In this document: positions 1 through 11,734 of the stretch, one piece after another
Layout: every line of letters begins with the position of its first letter
Position numbering within the stretch: the first letter of the stretch is position 1
Assembly (NCBI GenBank): GCA_012845835.1
Contig: JABAKD010000025.1
Span: 9,243,779 to 9,307,778 of the forward strand
Reading direction: 5' to 3'
Origin: Undaria pinnatifida
Lineage: Eukaryota; Sar; Phaeophyceae; Laminariales; Alariaceae
DNA: 64,000 nucleotides
Notes under the pieces: model-generated
Told to the model about the DNA's origin: nothing
The model's database searches: none
The model's input: the letters and a program-made list of their open reading frames with translations, nothing else
Program-made: the position numbers and the translations under genes

Positions 1-1740
1 ACCGGTTCCAAATCATGGAGCCACCTCCGTGCCATCGATGCCTCATTTTCTGGAAACCCGATTTTACTAAAATGAGCACCCTCGGAAAAACAAAAGTGGT
101 GCACCTGCATCTGTCGTAACACGCGTCGAGAGTTACTATTCCAGCAGCGTAAGCTACAGCCTCCCGCGTTACCGTGTTGCCCCCGCCGCACCCGACGATA
201 GATCGAGGTTAGCACCTGCGAATGGTTCCACATCTGTCAGACAGACCGCACCGATCCTCGCTACAGTTTAGCCGTAAAAAATGTTAAGGTTGCAAAACAA
301 GCACGACGTCCCGACGATTTTGGGTTGACGCCTTTACGATTGGAAACCTGGGTTTTTTGTGGACAAGTTACTTCTAATTAGTATGTAGTCTAGAGGGAGG
401 GAGGGGTCTTGGAGTTCTACAGGGGTTAAGGAGCCCGGCCACCCAGAAAAAAGTTTACCCCACAAAGGTTGCAAAATGTGCTAACTCTACCGTAGCACGT
501 GTCCATGTATGTGCTGACCGGTATCACACGTGAAAGTTTCTCCAAGAGAAAGAAGCGTAAACGTCAACCATCCACGTAGTAATTCATCTACTACACAGAG
601 GCAGGTTTGTTAGACGCCGGGACGTTCTATCGCCGGTGTGTGAGCAGGAAGGACGCTTACGTATGCCGTGCACTCGTATGATGTACGTAGCCTCTTTTGC
701 ACCGAACAACATCCGATACACGAGGACCAGACGACAACAGCTATGCGATGCCCATAAGCACAGCCAGCACAAGCGACGTAGCATACACGCGATTTCGCAA
801 GAGAAAGCGCCACCGGGCCGCAAAAAAATGAAAAGCTTTTCCGGTATCTCACCTGGGTAAGCACCGTGCGCTCTGGGACCTTCGGCGGCATGTTTCTTCT
901 TCTGCCTGTCCTCTTTCCACTGCTACGTGCGGCACCTCCTGCCTGCAGTCGTGACGGAACTGACCTGTCCAAAGTGCATGAACACGTGAGCGGAATGACC
1001 ATTAGTCTATACGAGTAGGCTGGCCGCCTTGTTGTAGAATCGGCTTGTTGGTCCTGGTTCTGCTGTGTATGAAGTAGGCCAGCCGCGTCTTGTTGTAAAA
1101 TCGCCACACATTTACTGCTGTGCCAACAGCAATCAGGTGATCCACCCGCCGATGTGATCCTTCACGAGCACGTACTCACCTCACACGAGGCATGCGGGAT
1201 CGAAGCATCACATGCATGCAGTGCAACCACACGAGTTTCGACGCAATTCCTCGGTCCCGCAGCTAGCTGCTGCAATGTATTTCCAATTCGATTTCTTCCG
1301 TGGAAAAAACTAAACAAAACACCGCTGTGTCTGCCGCTGTACCACCTGGTATGTCTTACCTGTCGCGCTCACCCTCCTCTACACACGTCAGTGGCACTGC
1401 GCCGGGGAATCCTATTAGGCGCTTACGGTGAGGCCCACACCCATCCGCCACGGCTTCAGCTATTAGTAGTTTCGTTCAACACGAACAATCGGCTCGTACA
1501 AATACGAGCGGCGCAATAACCCAACAACTTTTCTGTTCTCGGTTTTTACGGTTACATTTTGCAAGTAAATGAAACTGTCATATTAAAAATAAGTGACACC
1601 GACGAACATGATTCACAATCCAATCCCGCCGCATATCTCCGACGAACATCCCCGACATCGGGACATATCTTGCGTCGTATCTTATCATACATATCTTATT
1701 GGGAATCAGCCCGGATATCTACAGTCGGTAGAACAAACCA
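1..1740. other. No gene recognised; repeat-derived intergenic DNA
   Basis: I find no recognisable protein, RNA gene or coherent exon chain here. Positions 60-120 resemble the 'CCCTC(A/G)GAA...' edge of a dispersed family seen again near 25.2, 33.4 and 57.1 kb. A short direct repeat lies at about 1016-1044 and 1076-1104 (AGGCTGGCCGCCTTGTTGTA and its diverged copy). Open frames in this stretch are short and compositionally unremarkable. Confidence 0.6.
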
Positions 1741-1745
1741 GATCT

Positions 1746-1791
1746 CAGCAGCAGCAGCCGCAGCAGCAGCCGCAGCAGCAGCAACAACAGC
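1746..1791. repeat. CAG-rich trinucleotide repeat
   Basis: An interrupted (CAG)n tract with CCG and CAA interruptions. It reads as poly-Ala or poly-Gln depending on frame, but nothing shows that it is translated. Confidence 0.9.
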
Positions 1792-1871
1792 ACACACAAA
1801 TTGGAAGGGAAGGTCCCGGTAAGGTCGTGCCGTAATCATCACGCGACCACCCCCCCTCAGTCAAAGACCAG

Positions 1872-2031
1872 GTCTTCACACCCTGTTGCGCTCGAGAAGG
1901 GAGCAAGAATTGCGCTCGAGCACGGGAGGAGAATGCTAGCAGCGGCGAAAAACCTGGGCGATGGCACCGGCGGGATGGACGATCTCCTTGTGAGGCTTCG
2001 TGCTCGGGAAAAGGCTCGCCATGGGTTGCAG
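1872..2031 (+). CDS. Putative single exon of an unidentified gene (helical, Arg/Lys/Glu-rich)
   Basis: The stretch is preceded by an AG acceptor (1870-1871) and followed by a GT donor at 2032. One frame is open and reads like an amphipathic helix: 'VALEKGARIALEHGRRM', a short Gly-rich turn, then 'MDDLLVRLRAREKARHGLQ'. The other frames and the flanking DNA lack this character. If the donor is not used, the frame ends three codons later at a TAA (2038-2040), so it could also be a terminal exon. No neighbouring exon with a matching phase was found, the domain is not recognised, and the gene may lie mostly left of the window. It could be an exon remnant. Confidence 0.35.
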
Positions 2032-2116
2032 GTATTTTAAGAGCCAGGTGCACACATGATGGGCTTGGTATATTTACAGAATAAAACTAGCTCGATTGCG
2101 CTAGAGTGGCGCCGGG

Positions 2117-2152
<36 letters not shown>
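2117..2152. repeat. (CAG)n microsatellite
   Basis: About eleven uninterrupted CAG units followed by CCG and AGT units. It lies in non-coding DNA next to a LINE-like 3' terminus and a SINE copy. Confidence 0.95.
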
Positions 2153-2177
2153 GCAGTAGTAGTGGCCGCATCAACAT

Positions 2178-2222
2178 TTTTCCCCATCCGCCGGAGGATA
2201 AAAAATAAAAAAATAAAAAAAT
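2178..2222 (-). mobile_element. Possible retroelement 3' end (CCATCCGCCGGAGGAT-A-rich)
   Basis: The sequence CCATCCGCCGGAGGAT followed by an A-rich tail recurs at about 49657-49686 and, diverged (CATTCGCCAGAGGATGAAA), at about 43101-43135. A shared motif next to an A-rich tail suggests a truncated retroposon 3' terminus. No reverse transcriptase is present here. Confidence 0.35.
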
Positions 2223-2319
2223 CATCAGCATTCGCAGTAAGCAATGTTTGTTACACTTGTTGTTGTTGTTGCTGTCACGTATGGTGGTGCAGGTGATATG
2301 TAAAATCACCGGATTGACG

Positions 2320-2630
2320 CTTTTTATTTTTCGCACACCTCGTGCTTGCCAGCTTCTGGACAAGCCGTGGTCACAGGTGTCCTCCCATCTCCCCCACGTT
2401 TCTCGCCTTCAATTTTTAAAGCGTATTACGGTGCAGCAATCCCACTGCTCGTCGATTTTTCATCGAGTGTTGCTAAGTCGCGATCCCGCGATTTCCGCAA
2501 GTCAATTTGTGCGCAAAAAAAAAAAAACACGAATTTATACGAGTAGACTACACACTTGGGGGGATTCGAACTCACGAAACTGACCTATACCAGGCTCAAG
2601 GATAACCTGATACGCTGCCGGGGCGAGCGG
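2320..2630 (-). mobile_element. tRNA-derived SINE, copy 1
   Basis: Read on the minus strand, this segment aligns along its whole length with 60299-60605 on the plus strand. The head contains GAGTTCGAATCCCCCC, a B-box-like internal Pol III promoter, about 33 nt after an A-box-like GCAGCGTATCAGG. The body ends in an A-rich tail (TGCGAAAAATAAAAA). Head, body and tail order is that of a tRNA-derived SINE. An A-tract lies inside the element after the head. The tRNA-like part is not a functional tRNA because it lacks a foldable acceptor stem. Confidence 0.75.
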
Positions 2631-2639
2631 CCTACGCCA

Positions 2640-4340
2640 GGCTGTCTCCTGTCCGGCCGGACTGCCCGCACACCTCCACCGCCGTGCTCTGACTTGAGCG
2701 AGCGAGACGGTTATTTTTTAGGAGGGTCTATGCGCCTGCACTGTGAGCCTTCTGTAAACCGCCATGCGCCGATTAATCTGAGCGAGCAAGAGGGACATAT
2801 AGTCTATGTACGTGGCCATTTTCAAAAGGAGCGCCCACTTTGCGTACAAGCACGTGGGTACTACGATATTATTGCTGCAGAGTGTACATGTACATCAGGT
2901 GCAATCGTACGGAATATGCACAGACGACGCGCGCGCGTTACGAATAGAAGGTCTAGAGCAACTTTTTTTTTTCCTTTGCCATCTTTGCTTTTCCTGGACA
3001 TCAACAGAGGTAGCACGTTTTGGCGATTTCTTTTTTCTGAGCGACGAAACTCCTTGACTCAAAAGTCGTCGGAAATTGGCCAATCCCCCCCCCCCCCCGT
3101 GATTCTCGTCGTGTACATATTAATAGGCCCATCCATCCATGGGATGATCCATCCGGTAGAGAAAGCGGTGGTTTTGAATTGTCTCCAACAAACCAGTTTT
3201 AGGGAGAGCACCCAAAAAATTAGGGACCTCAGAAAAAGATGGGGTGCGCCTCTTTCGGGGCTTCCTTAACCCCAAGTCGCCTACTTTGGCGACAATTTTT
3301 TCAACACTACACACTGCGTCGTCCCTTCAAAAAAATGAAATGGCATTCAACTTATTCTCTATGGAATATCATTAGGGCTTTTTGTACCTATTGCGACAGG
3401 TAGGTCAGATGTGGGGTGTTGTTCAAATCGGATCGCACTTTTTTTCAGTTTTTTTTTTTTTCGATCATCGTTTTGTGCTTGGGGTTAACGCCCCTTTACA
3501 GCTCTGGAAACCCTTTTTGGGGACAGATTTACTAGGATTTAGTATAGGAAGGAATTTGGGGATAAGAAAGGCAAAGAGTCTCCCTCAAGTGAGGACTAGT
3601 ATTGGAAAAAAAATGGGTGCGACTCTACCGAATTAACAGCACGTCCCCGCCGTTCGTGCCGAAGGGAGGGCTTTCACGGCTTTTGTTTTTGTTAGAGCTG
3701 TCGGTCGGCAGGGTTTGGGCGACCAACAACCATTCGGTAGGTGCCGTCAGCCGATATCCTGACTGATCTTTTTTGTCGGCAAGTCGGCTGGCTGATGTGG
3801 CCAGCCGACTCGCTGACTTCAGGTCAAGCGAGCGAAGCGAGCCAGAGTAGGTCCTCCGGGGGGGGGAGGGGGGCTAAAAAGAAAAAACTGCATCTCGCAA
3901 TAAGCAGCGGTTCCTACGAGTATGGAAACCAAATGAATCCGATAATAAGTCGGATAGTCGGCACCTTCGGGGGAGCAACTAACTATTAGTCTGTCCACTA
4001 ACTACCCGGTAAATTAAGTCGTGCCGCCTCACACCTCTAGTGTTCATGCTGTCTTCCCGCATCGGGTGGTTCTTCCTACCCAGTGTTCGTCCTGTTTCTT
4101 TGTCTGGAGACGGACAAGAGTTGTGCACAGCCAGTGTCCGCTCCGATTCGTCGTGATGGAGGCGTGTTTGGTTATCCTCCGACGAAGGGAGCACAACAAC
4201 GCATTGTATATACTCAAAGTCTACACCAGCATTATTCTCAACACGCACACACTATATATCTGCCTATTGTCGTACGAAATAAATGCCCAAAATTCGTACA
4301 CACCCCAAAAGGCGTACGAGTAGATCAATTCTGGATTCGG
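2640..4340. other. No gene recognised; fragments of dispersed repeats
   Basis: Long open frames here (for example 2556-3269) begin inside the SINE and carry no recognisable domain. Pieces such as 3190-3290 (repeat edge with GGGGCTTCCTTAACCCCAA) and 3480-3640 resemble the dispersed families at 5.0-5.7 kb and 58.5 kb. I see no exon chain. Confidence 0.55.
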
Positions 4341-4359
4341 CTTTCAGCAGTAGGGGGGG

Positions 4360-4790
4360 GGGCAGTAAGGTGGTGGTGTTGCCGGAGCAATATGACCGCC
4401 TTAACAAGCCGCCCAATGTTCATTCCAAGTTCTGAGGGCCAATTCCCCGGTCGCGCCAAGCGACTTTGACCGCCTTATACAGGGATATCTCCCTACTCAG
4501 ACCACATTGTATTGCGGGAAGTCGCCTTATTCGTTCTACGTTGTGAGCAGCAATGAGAGTGCGGTTCCCCGCCGCGCCGAGCGACTTTCACCGCCCTATA
4601 TCGGGATACCTCCCTACTCAGACCGCATTATCGAGAGAAGCCGCCTTGTTCATTCTACGTTATGAGCAGCAATGAGAGTGCGAATTTCCGGTCGCGCCTC
4701 AAGCCATTTTTGACCGCTTTACATCGGCATATATATGCCGCCTTACTCGTCGGACACTATTACTGCGGGACACTACTGTAGAAACGAAAG
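4360..4790. repeat. Tandem 'GACCGCCTTATA-GGGATA' repeat (family copy 1)
   Basis: Three diverged units of about 130 bp, each with a version of GCGCCAAGCGACTTTGACCG followed by CCTTATA(C/T)(A/C)GGGATAT, 'CTCCCTACTCAGACC' and 'TTCTACGTTGTGAGCAGCAA'. Related copies occur at about 40390-40585, 54545-54740 and 60010-60105, so this is a dispersed family that has locally expanded. Confidence 0.75.
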
Positions 4791-5032
4791 CAGAAAAACA
4801 GTTCGTGACGCGTTACCGTAACTGGGGTAAGGGTTCGTGGTTGGGGTGACCCCCTTTTCCCCCCGCTTATTCCTTTTGCGGTATTCACCTACCCCGTTCT
4901 GTTTTGTTTTGTTCTGTATTCGTCGCGATATGAAACCGCCATGAAACGGTTATAATAATAGCTTATTTATATGCCGCGCCAAACGGATCGCCTACTGTAA
5001 AGCCTTTCTTTTTAGTGAGATACGGAGTCACT

Positions 5033-5720
5033 ACTCGGGGGGGGAGCGGTGGTAGCCCCGAAGTGAAAAAAGGAATATATCCCTTGGCCGTGGACGCGTG
5101 CTACGATAGAGGTATACCTTTTTTTGGCGTAAGTATTTTCTGAATCTACTCGGGGGGGAAGCGGTGGTAGCCCAGAAGTGAAAAAAGGAATATATCCTTT
5201 GGCCGTGGACGCGTGCTACGATAGAGGTATACCTTTTTTTGGCGTAAGTATTTTCTGAATGACGGGGCTCCTTAACCCCGACTCGTGCTACGATAGAGAG
5301 GTATACCTTTTTTTGGCGTAAATTTTTCTGAATGACGGGGCTTCTTAACACCAACTCGTGCTACGATAGAGAGGTATACCTTTTTCTGGCGTAAATATTT
5401 TTCTGGATGACGGGGTTCCTTAACCCCAACTCGTGCTACGATAGAGAGGTATACCTTTTTTTGGCGTAAATATTTTCTGAATGACGGGGCTCCTTAACCC
5501 CAACTCGTGCTACGATAGAGAGGTATATCTTTTTTTGGCTGAATTATTTTCGGAATGCCGGGGCTCCGTAGCCCCAACTCGTGCTACGATAGAGGTATGC
5601 CTTTTTGTGGCGGAAACGTTTTCTGAATGACGGGGCTTCTTAACTCAAACCCGTCCTACGATAGAGGTATACCGTTTTTTGGCGAAAATGGTTTCTGAAT
5701 GACGGAGCTCCTCAACTCCA
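5033..5720. repeat. Tandem minisatellite with ~116-bp then ~75-bp units
   Basis: Two nearly identical ~116-bp units begin at about 5033 and 5149. About six ~75-bp units follow, each carrying CGTGCTACGATAGAGAGGTA, 'TACCTTTTTTTGGCGTAA' and 'TGACGGGGCTCCTTAACCCC'. Units become more diverged toward the right end. The repeats look like concatenated edges of a mobile element rather than a coding repeat. Confidence 0.9.
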
Positions 5721-5930
5721 AATCGTCGGAAATCATAGGCCATTTATTTTTGCACGATTCTCGTTGTCTATCTAGGCCATGGGACATCCGGCGTACAGGC
5801 CGGCTCGCGTAAAAGAAAACAGCTCATTCCCTCCCCGACGAATGCCGCTCGCAATATTCCGTCTTAAGAGGGTAAGTATTTGGTACTTTACTGCCCCCCA
5901 TGGTGAATGGAAGAGGGTGATGTTAAGGTA

Positions 5931-6255
5931 TCAGTGGGGTATTAGTCCGTTTGACCACTTGCAAAAGGTTAACCAATAGCTTACCCAAACTAAGCCTTGT
6001 AACACCCTCCCCCCCTGAAACGGCGGGATAGCAGGTCGGCCGGGTGTACCGGCGGACCTTTCCCAGGGAGAGTATTTTTCAAGTTCGACATGGGGAAAAT
6101 CTGAAAAGTTTATTATTGTGGATGGTGGAGATCGAACCCACGACCCAAAAACCCATGGTCTGTCGACGACGCCATTTGTTATGGTATTAGTGGGGCGTTT
6201 GACCACTTGCAAATGGTTAACCAGTAATACCTTACCCAAGCTAAGCCTTATAACA
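5931..6255 (-). mobile_element. Possible SINE-like element with flanking ~75-bp direct repeats
   Basis: A ~75-bp sequence containing TTTGACCACTTGCAAA(A/T)GG-TTAACCA occurs at about 5935-6003 and again at about 6187-6255. Between them the minus strand carries GGGTTCGATCTCCACC (near 6120-6140), a good match to a Pol III B box or tRNA T-arm. A convincing A box was not found, so SINE identity is tentative. Confidence 0.4.
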
Positions 6256-7162
6256 GTGACATCTACTCAGTTTTTTTTTTTTACGGCCTCGGGCTGTCTC
6301 TAGGAGCAGCGTATCGACTAATGACAGGCCTTCGTATTCTTCAATAATATTCAGATTTTTCCAAGCAGAGGCGAGCAAAAAAAAAAAAATGCGCCGCGTT
6401 TTGCACGATCCGGTTGGAGCTACCCCAAGGCATGTCTGCAGAAAATTTGGCGAAAAATATCGAAGATCTGACCTGCCTGTGTTCAACATTAAGCAGTCAT
6501 GTGGCGAAAAAACTGGATCCTAGACTAAAACCAAGTAATTAATTGAAGAAAATGACGTATCTTTCTCATTCTTATGCACGAAAATCCAAACTCCCCGCCG
6601 TTTTTGAGAGACCCTGAAATGTTGCACATGTGTTCTACATGCCCATCCCGAGGCCTGACCTCCGGGTTTATTTTTCCTTTTTCTTTTTTCGCCTAAAATG
6701 TTTGGTCTAAGGTGGGCCACATTTTCCAACAAATCTTAACTGACGAAAATTCAGCCCCCCCCCCCAAAAAAAAACACGAACGAACCTAGGTGAGGTCTTC
6801 GCAATGGCCCATAGGAGACGTGCGCAAAATTTCACGGTCTGAATCGTAAAAACGGCGTAGACATTCTTTCATTCGCCAGGGAATAACTTTGATTTTTTTA
6901 TTTTTTCACTTGTTGAACGTGAACCAGCCTGCAGCAGATTTTTTTTTCTCTCCAACACATTTTTTGAGAGAGGTGTCAAGGTCCCAAATTGAGAAACAAC
7001 CTCAGAAAAAAAAGTGGCGCGCTTCTATCGTACTGCGCGTCCTTTGACTCGTTCTTACTACGATAGCCCCCCCCCCCAAAAAAAAAAACAGCGAGGTTTT
7101 CTTAGCCAACTCTTCAGGGCTGCTCGACACAAGGAAGGATACCCTTGTCAAATATTATGGGG

Positions 7163-8589
7163 AAATTGACAAAATCGGGTACACCTGGGTGGTTTCTGAA
7201 CAAAATCGGGTACCTTTTTTTCCGCGACGGGGCGCGCTTACGTACGCCTGCAAAACGCCTCCAAATCGCCTTCTGGCGCCTGAACTCACTGCGCCTTGTG
7301 TACGCGCAGCACCCCAAACCGTTTTTTCGGCGTTCGAACCCTCAAAACGGCGCCAATGACGGCCCCCAAAAAGTGCTCTCGACGGACAACCCGATTTTGT
7401 TCAGGAACACACCGGGTATACCCCGCCCTGTGCTTCGATTTTATCAACTACCCGATTTCGGCCATACTGCACCCGTTTTTGTTCACTTGCAACACCCGCG
7501 GAGACACGGAAACGGACGACATCTCCCCGCAACCCAGCTGTGGAAGATCCCGCACACAGCTAGCAACTTGGCCACTGTCATGCGACCACAGCAGCACCGC
7601 CAACTTCCCGGCCCACAAAGATCCAGCCCCGATGCAACCGCACTGCGAAGAATGGTGGCATGGCGGTGAGCGCGGACACCCAACCAAGATCCGGCGACAC
7701 CCAACCAAGATCCGGCGCTAGGACGAAAAGACAAGACCATATTGTTGTTTGTTGTTTTCTCACATTAACTCTTGTCAAAAATCTAGAGCCCGTGGTTACA
7801 CAAAGGTGCTGGAGCCCTAGGAAGATCCGAAAAACCAAGTGAAATCAAAATTCGTCAGGGAAATACTACGCTTTCCCGCCTAAAAACGCATGATACGGAA
7901 GAAGGCGCACAAGTGAAAAGGTCAAATGTGCAAACTAAACTCACATGGCCGCGGGTATCCACTCAACTACAGCACAGAGTTCCCCCGTCCCCACAACTAA
8001 CCAACTCGTATATGTAGAGACGGTCCACTGTTGGTGATTTGGTCCTCACAACAACACGCGTCAGACGAGCCTGAGGGTGCCTGTTTTCGGAGAACTTCGT
8101 GTTTTTCCGAAAAAATAAGGGACGTATGTATCCTCCCTTCCCCGGAGCATGTATTGCGGTGGGGTGCTTCGAAGTACTTCGTATAACTCAACAAAACTAC
8201 TTGTACTTCGTAGTACAGCTGTTGCGTGTGTGTATGCGTTCGCAGTATGTGTTAGCAGTCCAGTACGTGTTCGCAGCACAGTATGTATGTGCTCGCAGTA
8301 CAGTAAGTAGTAGTATGTGTTCGCATCACGGTATATATATGTTCGCGTTATTGAGTACGTGTTCGCAGTAGGTGTTTGCAGTACAGAATGAATGTGTTCG
8401 CAGTACAGAGGGTTCGAACGCCGAAAAAAGCGGTTTGGGGTGCTGCGCGTACACAAGGCGCAGTGAGTTCAGGCGCCAGAAGGCGATTTGGAGGCGTTTT
8501 GCAGGCGTACGTAAGCGCGCCCCGTCGCGGAAAAAAAGGTACCCGATTTTGTTCAGAAACCACCCGGGTGTACCCGATTTTGTCAATTT
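7163..8589. mobile_element. Long-TIR (~181 bp) foldback element, ~1.43 kb
   Basis: The arms at 7163-7343 and 8408-8589 are near-perfect inverse complements: AAATTGACAAAATCGGGTAC at the outer left end matches the complement at the outer right end, and CGTTCGAACCCTC marks the inner ends. The interior holds a repeated CACCCAACCAAGATCCGGCG (7677-7716) and a 'GTTCGCAGTA' minisatellite (about 8210-8405). No transposase domain is recognisable in the interior, so it is probably non-autonomous. Confidence 0.8.
8210..8405. repeat. GTGTTCGCAGTA minisatellite inside the foldback element
   Basis: About eight degenerate units built on GTATGTGTTCGCAGTACA, spaced roughly 20-26 bp, abut the inner edge of the right inverted arm. 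Confidence 0.8.
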
Positions 8590-9062
8590 TCCAAAAATAA
8601 TAGTATCCACACCGTTTCTTGCGCGCACAAAGGTCTATCGATCGATGATGTCAGAGTGTCGAGGGACAGCCGTATTTTAGGAGGTACACGACCGGGAGCT
8701 TGGTTTTGGAACGGGTCGATCTCGTCTATAAAGGAAAGTGTACGGGGCTATCGTAGCGCGCGTCCTTTGCAGCGCAGACCTTTGATCTTGCATTCGTAGG
8801 CAATGTTTTTTGTGTGGTCGGGTATTTCTTTTTCTGCTTACTCAAGAGAACAAAAAAATGGGGGTGGAGGTATGGAGCTCCTCCACGGAGAAGGGCTTCA
8901 GAAAAAAAAAAAAAGGCTCGCCTTTTTGCCGGGTAGGACGTGTGTCTCGACCGATGGTTGATTGTCAGGGCTGTGCTCTGGCGGGACTTTTTTTTTCTCG
9001 GTTTCTTCCTAACAGTCGGGCGGCAAGGAAAGAAGAGCCGAAAAACGAATAATAGTCAGGAG

Positions 9063-9376
9063 TCGGTCTACGGTAGCCCCCCCCCCCCCCCCCCCCCCCC
9101 CCCCACCCCCAGACATTCTTTAACGAAATCGAATCGGCGGTTTTTGAAGCAGCTAGTTCCCGGCCGTATCTCCCGAAATTCGGTGCCCCATTTGCCACCT
9201 CGACGTCATGGTTCTCGATCGTTCGATAGTATTTTGTGCAAACAGGAAAATGTACGAGAATTAAGGTGTTTTGTTCATAACACCCAACCAACCAGTGATG
9301 AAAAGTTCGTTAACGAAAAATCGCCGTTTGGGGGTGGGGGGAGGGGGGGGGGGGGCTATCGTGGAATCAGCCTCAG
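9063..9376. mobile_element. Family M TIR element, ~310-bp copy
   Basis: The left end GGTCTACGGTAGCC is followed by a pure C tract of about 30. The right end is a G tract followed by GGCTATCGTGGAATC, its inverted counterpart. Inside, TTTAACGAAATCG pairs with CGTTAACGAAAAATCG, and the middle has a conserved block (CCGGCCGTATCTCC, then CCCCATTTGCCACC and GACGTCATGGTTC) shared with the copies at 21.9 and 58.9 kb. No coding capacity was found; it is MITE-like. Confidence 0.75.
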
Positions 9377-10369
9377 ATACAAAAACGCTGGGGACCATCA
9401 TTTTACCGAGCTGCACCCGGGATCGTTAACCAAAACTGGTGCATGCTACCTGCTTATGGTAGTATTACACAATAGTGGGGTAGAGAGGTAGGTGCGCACC
9501 AATCGTTCCCCTTCTGAGGGTGGTGGCTTGAGGAGCTCTAATTACCTCAACCCCCACAAAAACTTTTTGGTGATAAAAATGAAAAAGCGACCCGACGAAA
9601 AAAAACATGGGCCTAAGCAAGGTAGACAAAACAAAAAATATAGACTATGCAAAAAAACAACAATATGACATTCCGAGACGTTTTTATTTTTCTTACTAAA
9701 AGGAGCGATCCTTTCCACGCTGTAAGGGAGGGGGGTCGATCACTTTTTTTAAGGTGGTTTTTTTTTTCGTTCTTGTCTTTTTCAGCACGCTCGGGGTCGC
9801 TCGCGCGAGTGACCCCCCCCCCCCCCCCCCCCCCCCTCCCGCTCCCACTGAGATCTTGAGCGTTGCTGAGCTGCCATAATTTTGCGATACGAATGGTTAG
9901 TAGTATAGCTACTACGTACGCTGCAGCAAGAAAACTGCCCGAAATCGTGGTGCTGGTCGGGTGACGCGAACGAACGCCTTCGAAGTCATGTTTCGGGCGA
10001 GGTTAGTATTGAGCCCCTCCTCGTTTTTTTGGGAACTCAGGAACTCTCTGCTGCGGCACCCCTATTGTGCGGGATGAGTCCAGACTGGATTGGCACACGG
10101 ACGCGGGGCGGGCTACGAAAGAGGGCGCGCCATATTTTTTTTCTGGGGTTTCTCAGCTCTGTAGAGAGCGCTTAAGGCTTAAGACATGTCTTGCTTAACC
10201 CAATGACTGGTTTGGACCGAAAAATAAAACTGCTACGAACCACCACCGAATGGATGGAATAAACCCCATGGTCTAGGTGCACGACGACGAGAGTCATCAC
10301 ATACATGCAAAAAAACGAAAAAAAATGGCATTTTCTTTCCCGACGAATTTGGGTCATGGAGCCCCGGCG

Positions 10370-10800
10370 TTCGGAAACGAGTTTAGCCAAAGAAAGGTAT
10401 ACCTCTTTCGTAGCACGCCTCTGAGGTACGTAGTCTCCCCTGCGAGTGGCTTAAACCCAGCATGTGAATAAAAGGGGCAGCCTTGGTCGAGCCCCGTCGT
10501 TTCAAAGCACATTTTAGCCAAAGAAAGGTATACCTCTTTCGTAGCATGCCTCTGAGGTACGTAGTCCCTCGTGCGAGTGGCTTAAACCGAGCATATGGAT
10601 AAAAGGGGGTGCCCCTAGCGCAGCCTTGGTCGAACCACATCGTTTCAAAGCACATTTTAGCCAAAAAAAGGTATGCCTCTTTCGTAGCTTACCTCTGAGG
10701 TACGTAGTCCCTCGTGCGATCGGCTTAAACCCAGCATGTGAATAAAAGGGGGGTATGATACTGCAATACCCGTAGCCCCGTCATTTCAAAACATATTCCT
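10370..10800. repeat. Three-unit tandem repeat, ~130-145 bp
   Basis: Units start near 10384, 10514 and 10659. Each contains TAGCCAAAGAAAGGTATACC, 'CCTCTGAGGTACGTAGTC' and 'GAGTGGCTTAAACCCAGCAT'. A fourth truncated unit begins near 10770. The wording of the unit overlaps that of the 5.0-5.7 kb array (TCGTAGCACG and GGTATACCT), suggesting a shared ancestor. Confidence 0.85.
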
Positions 10801-11189
10801 GCCAAAAATGTGGTATACCTGTATCGTGATACGCGTATGCTTGGAGCTTCTACAGCAGCAGAAGGTTGTCGTCCACCAAATTCGCGTCTCCTATCTCTAT
10901 CTCGCTAGTACTATGGATTGTTCAAGCGAAAATAAACGACCCCCGCCACACAACGAGCAGGGCCGTTTTCGGCATGATTTGGGCTCTAGCGTGGAGGCGG
11001 CTTCTTCGTACAAGCTCTACCGTACGAAGTAGCTGTCGTAATACATGGGGAGGTACGTTACGTCAGCCTGCTTGGTGCCGCACTGGAGGGAGGGAACACA
11101 CCACCTACCTGTGGCCACCATGGCCTCTCCAGAATGAATGTCGTCGAGGGTAAAACCTGGTATCATACATTAAAACTACTATTGATAGT

Positions 11190-11400
11190 TGAGCTAGAGG
11201 GTAAAGTTGATGAAAAAAATCATTCAATTTAATTTAATGAGCTAAATAAACTAAACTAAACCCAAAACTAAATAAACTACACATAAAAAGTTGATCTATT
11301 AACTAAAATTAAATCGAATAAATATATATATATTAAAATTAAATTGAATTAGATTAGAATAAATACAATTAACTAAAATTAAATAACACGAGGTAAAACA
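11190..11400. repeat. AT-rich simple sequence (AAATTAAACTAAA type)
   Basis: About 200 bp of A/T-rich low-complexity DNA built on TAAA, TTAA and AACTAAA words, just upstream of the first recognised exon of the dynein assembly factor gene. No promoter motif can be assigned. Confidence 0.8.
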
Positions 11401-11462
11401 GTTCGCGTGGAGCTCCTGGTGATTTTAATCGCTATGACCTGTGCTACTCCTCCTGGTTGCAG

Positions 11463-11685
11463 GCGAAGAAAGATTTGGACTCTTCTGGTCTACCGATCAT
11501 GACCTCCGAGGCTCTAAGACAGGTAAGGAAGGCCCAACCAACACCAGGAAGAAAAAAAACAAGAACAAAAAAACAGACATCCCACGGTAGGAGTTGCAGA
11601 TTTTTTCGCGAAACGTTTTTCTGACATTCTGATTGGTTAACCTCCGTAAATGCGAAACTACCGGTTAGCGTGATGATGATGATGG

Positions 11686-11734
<49 letters not shown>

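Larger units (their letters stand above)
7055..8760. mobile_element. C-tract TIR element (family M) interrupted by a long-hairpin element
   Basis: The outer ends are TACTACGATAGCCCCCCC (7056-7075) and its complement GGGGCTATCGTAGCG (about 8744-8758), the terminal inverted repeat of family M seen at 9.1, 22 and 59 kb. The left part also shares GCTGCTCGACAC(A)AGGAAGGAT with other copies, and the right part shares GGTCTATCGATCGATGATG. A second element with ~181-bp inverted arms sits between those two halves, so this is best read as a nested insertion. Confidence 0.7.

Noticed and set aside
584-1107. 165-codon minus-strand frame and overlapping plus-strand frame
   Set aside because: Mutually overlapping, no domain, no splice signals consistent with neighbouring coding sequence.
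2558-2632. tRNA gene on the minus strand (TTCGAATCC T-arm)
   Set aside because: No acceptor-stem pairing, and an identical arrangement with a long conserved body at 60.3 kb shows it is a SINE head.
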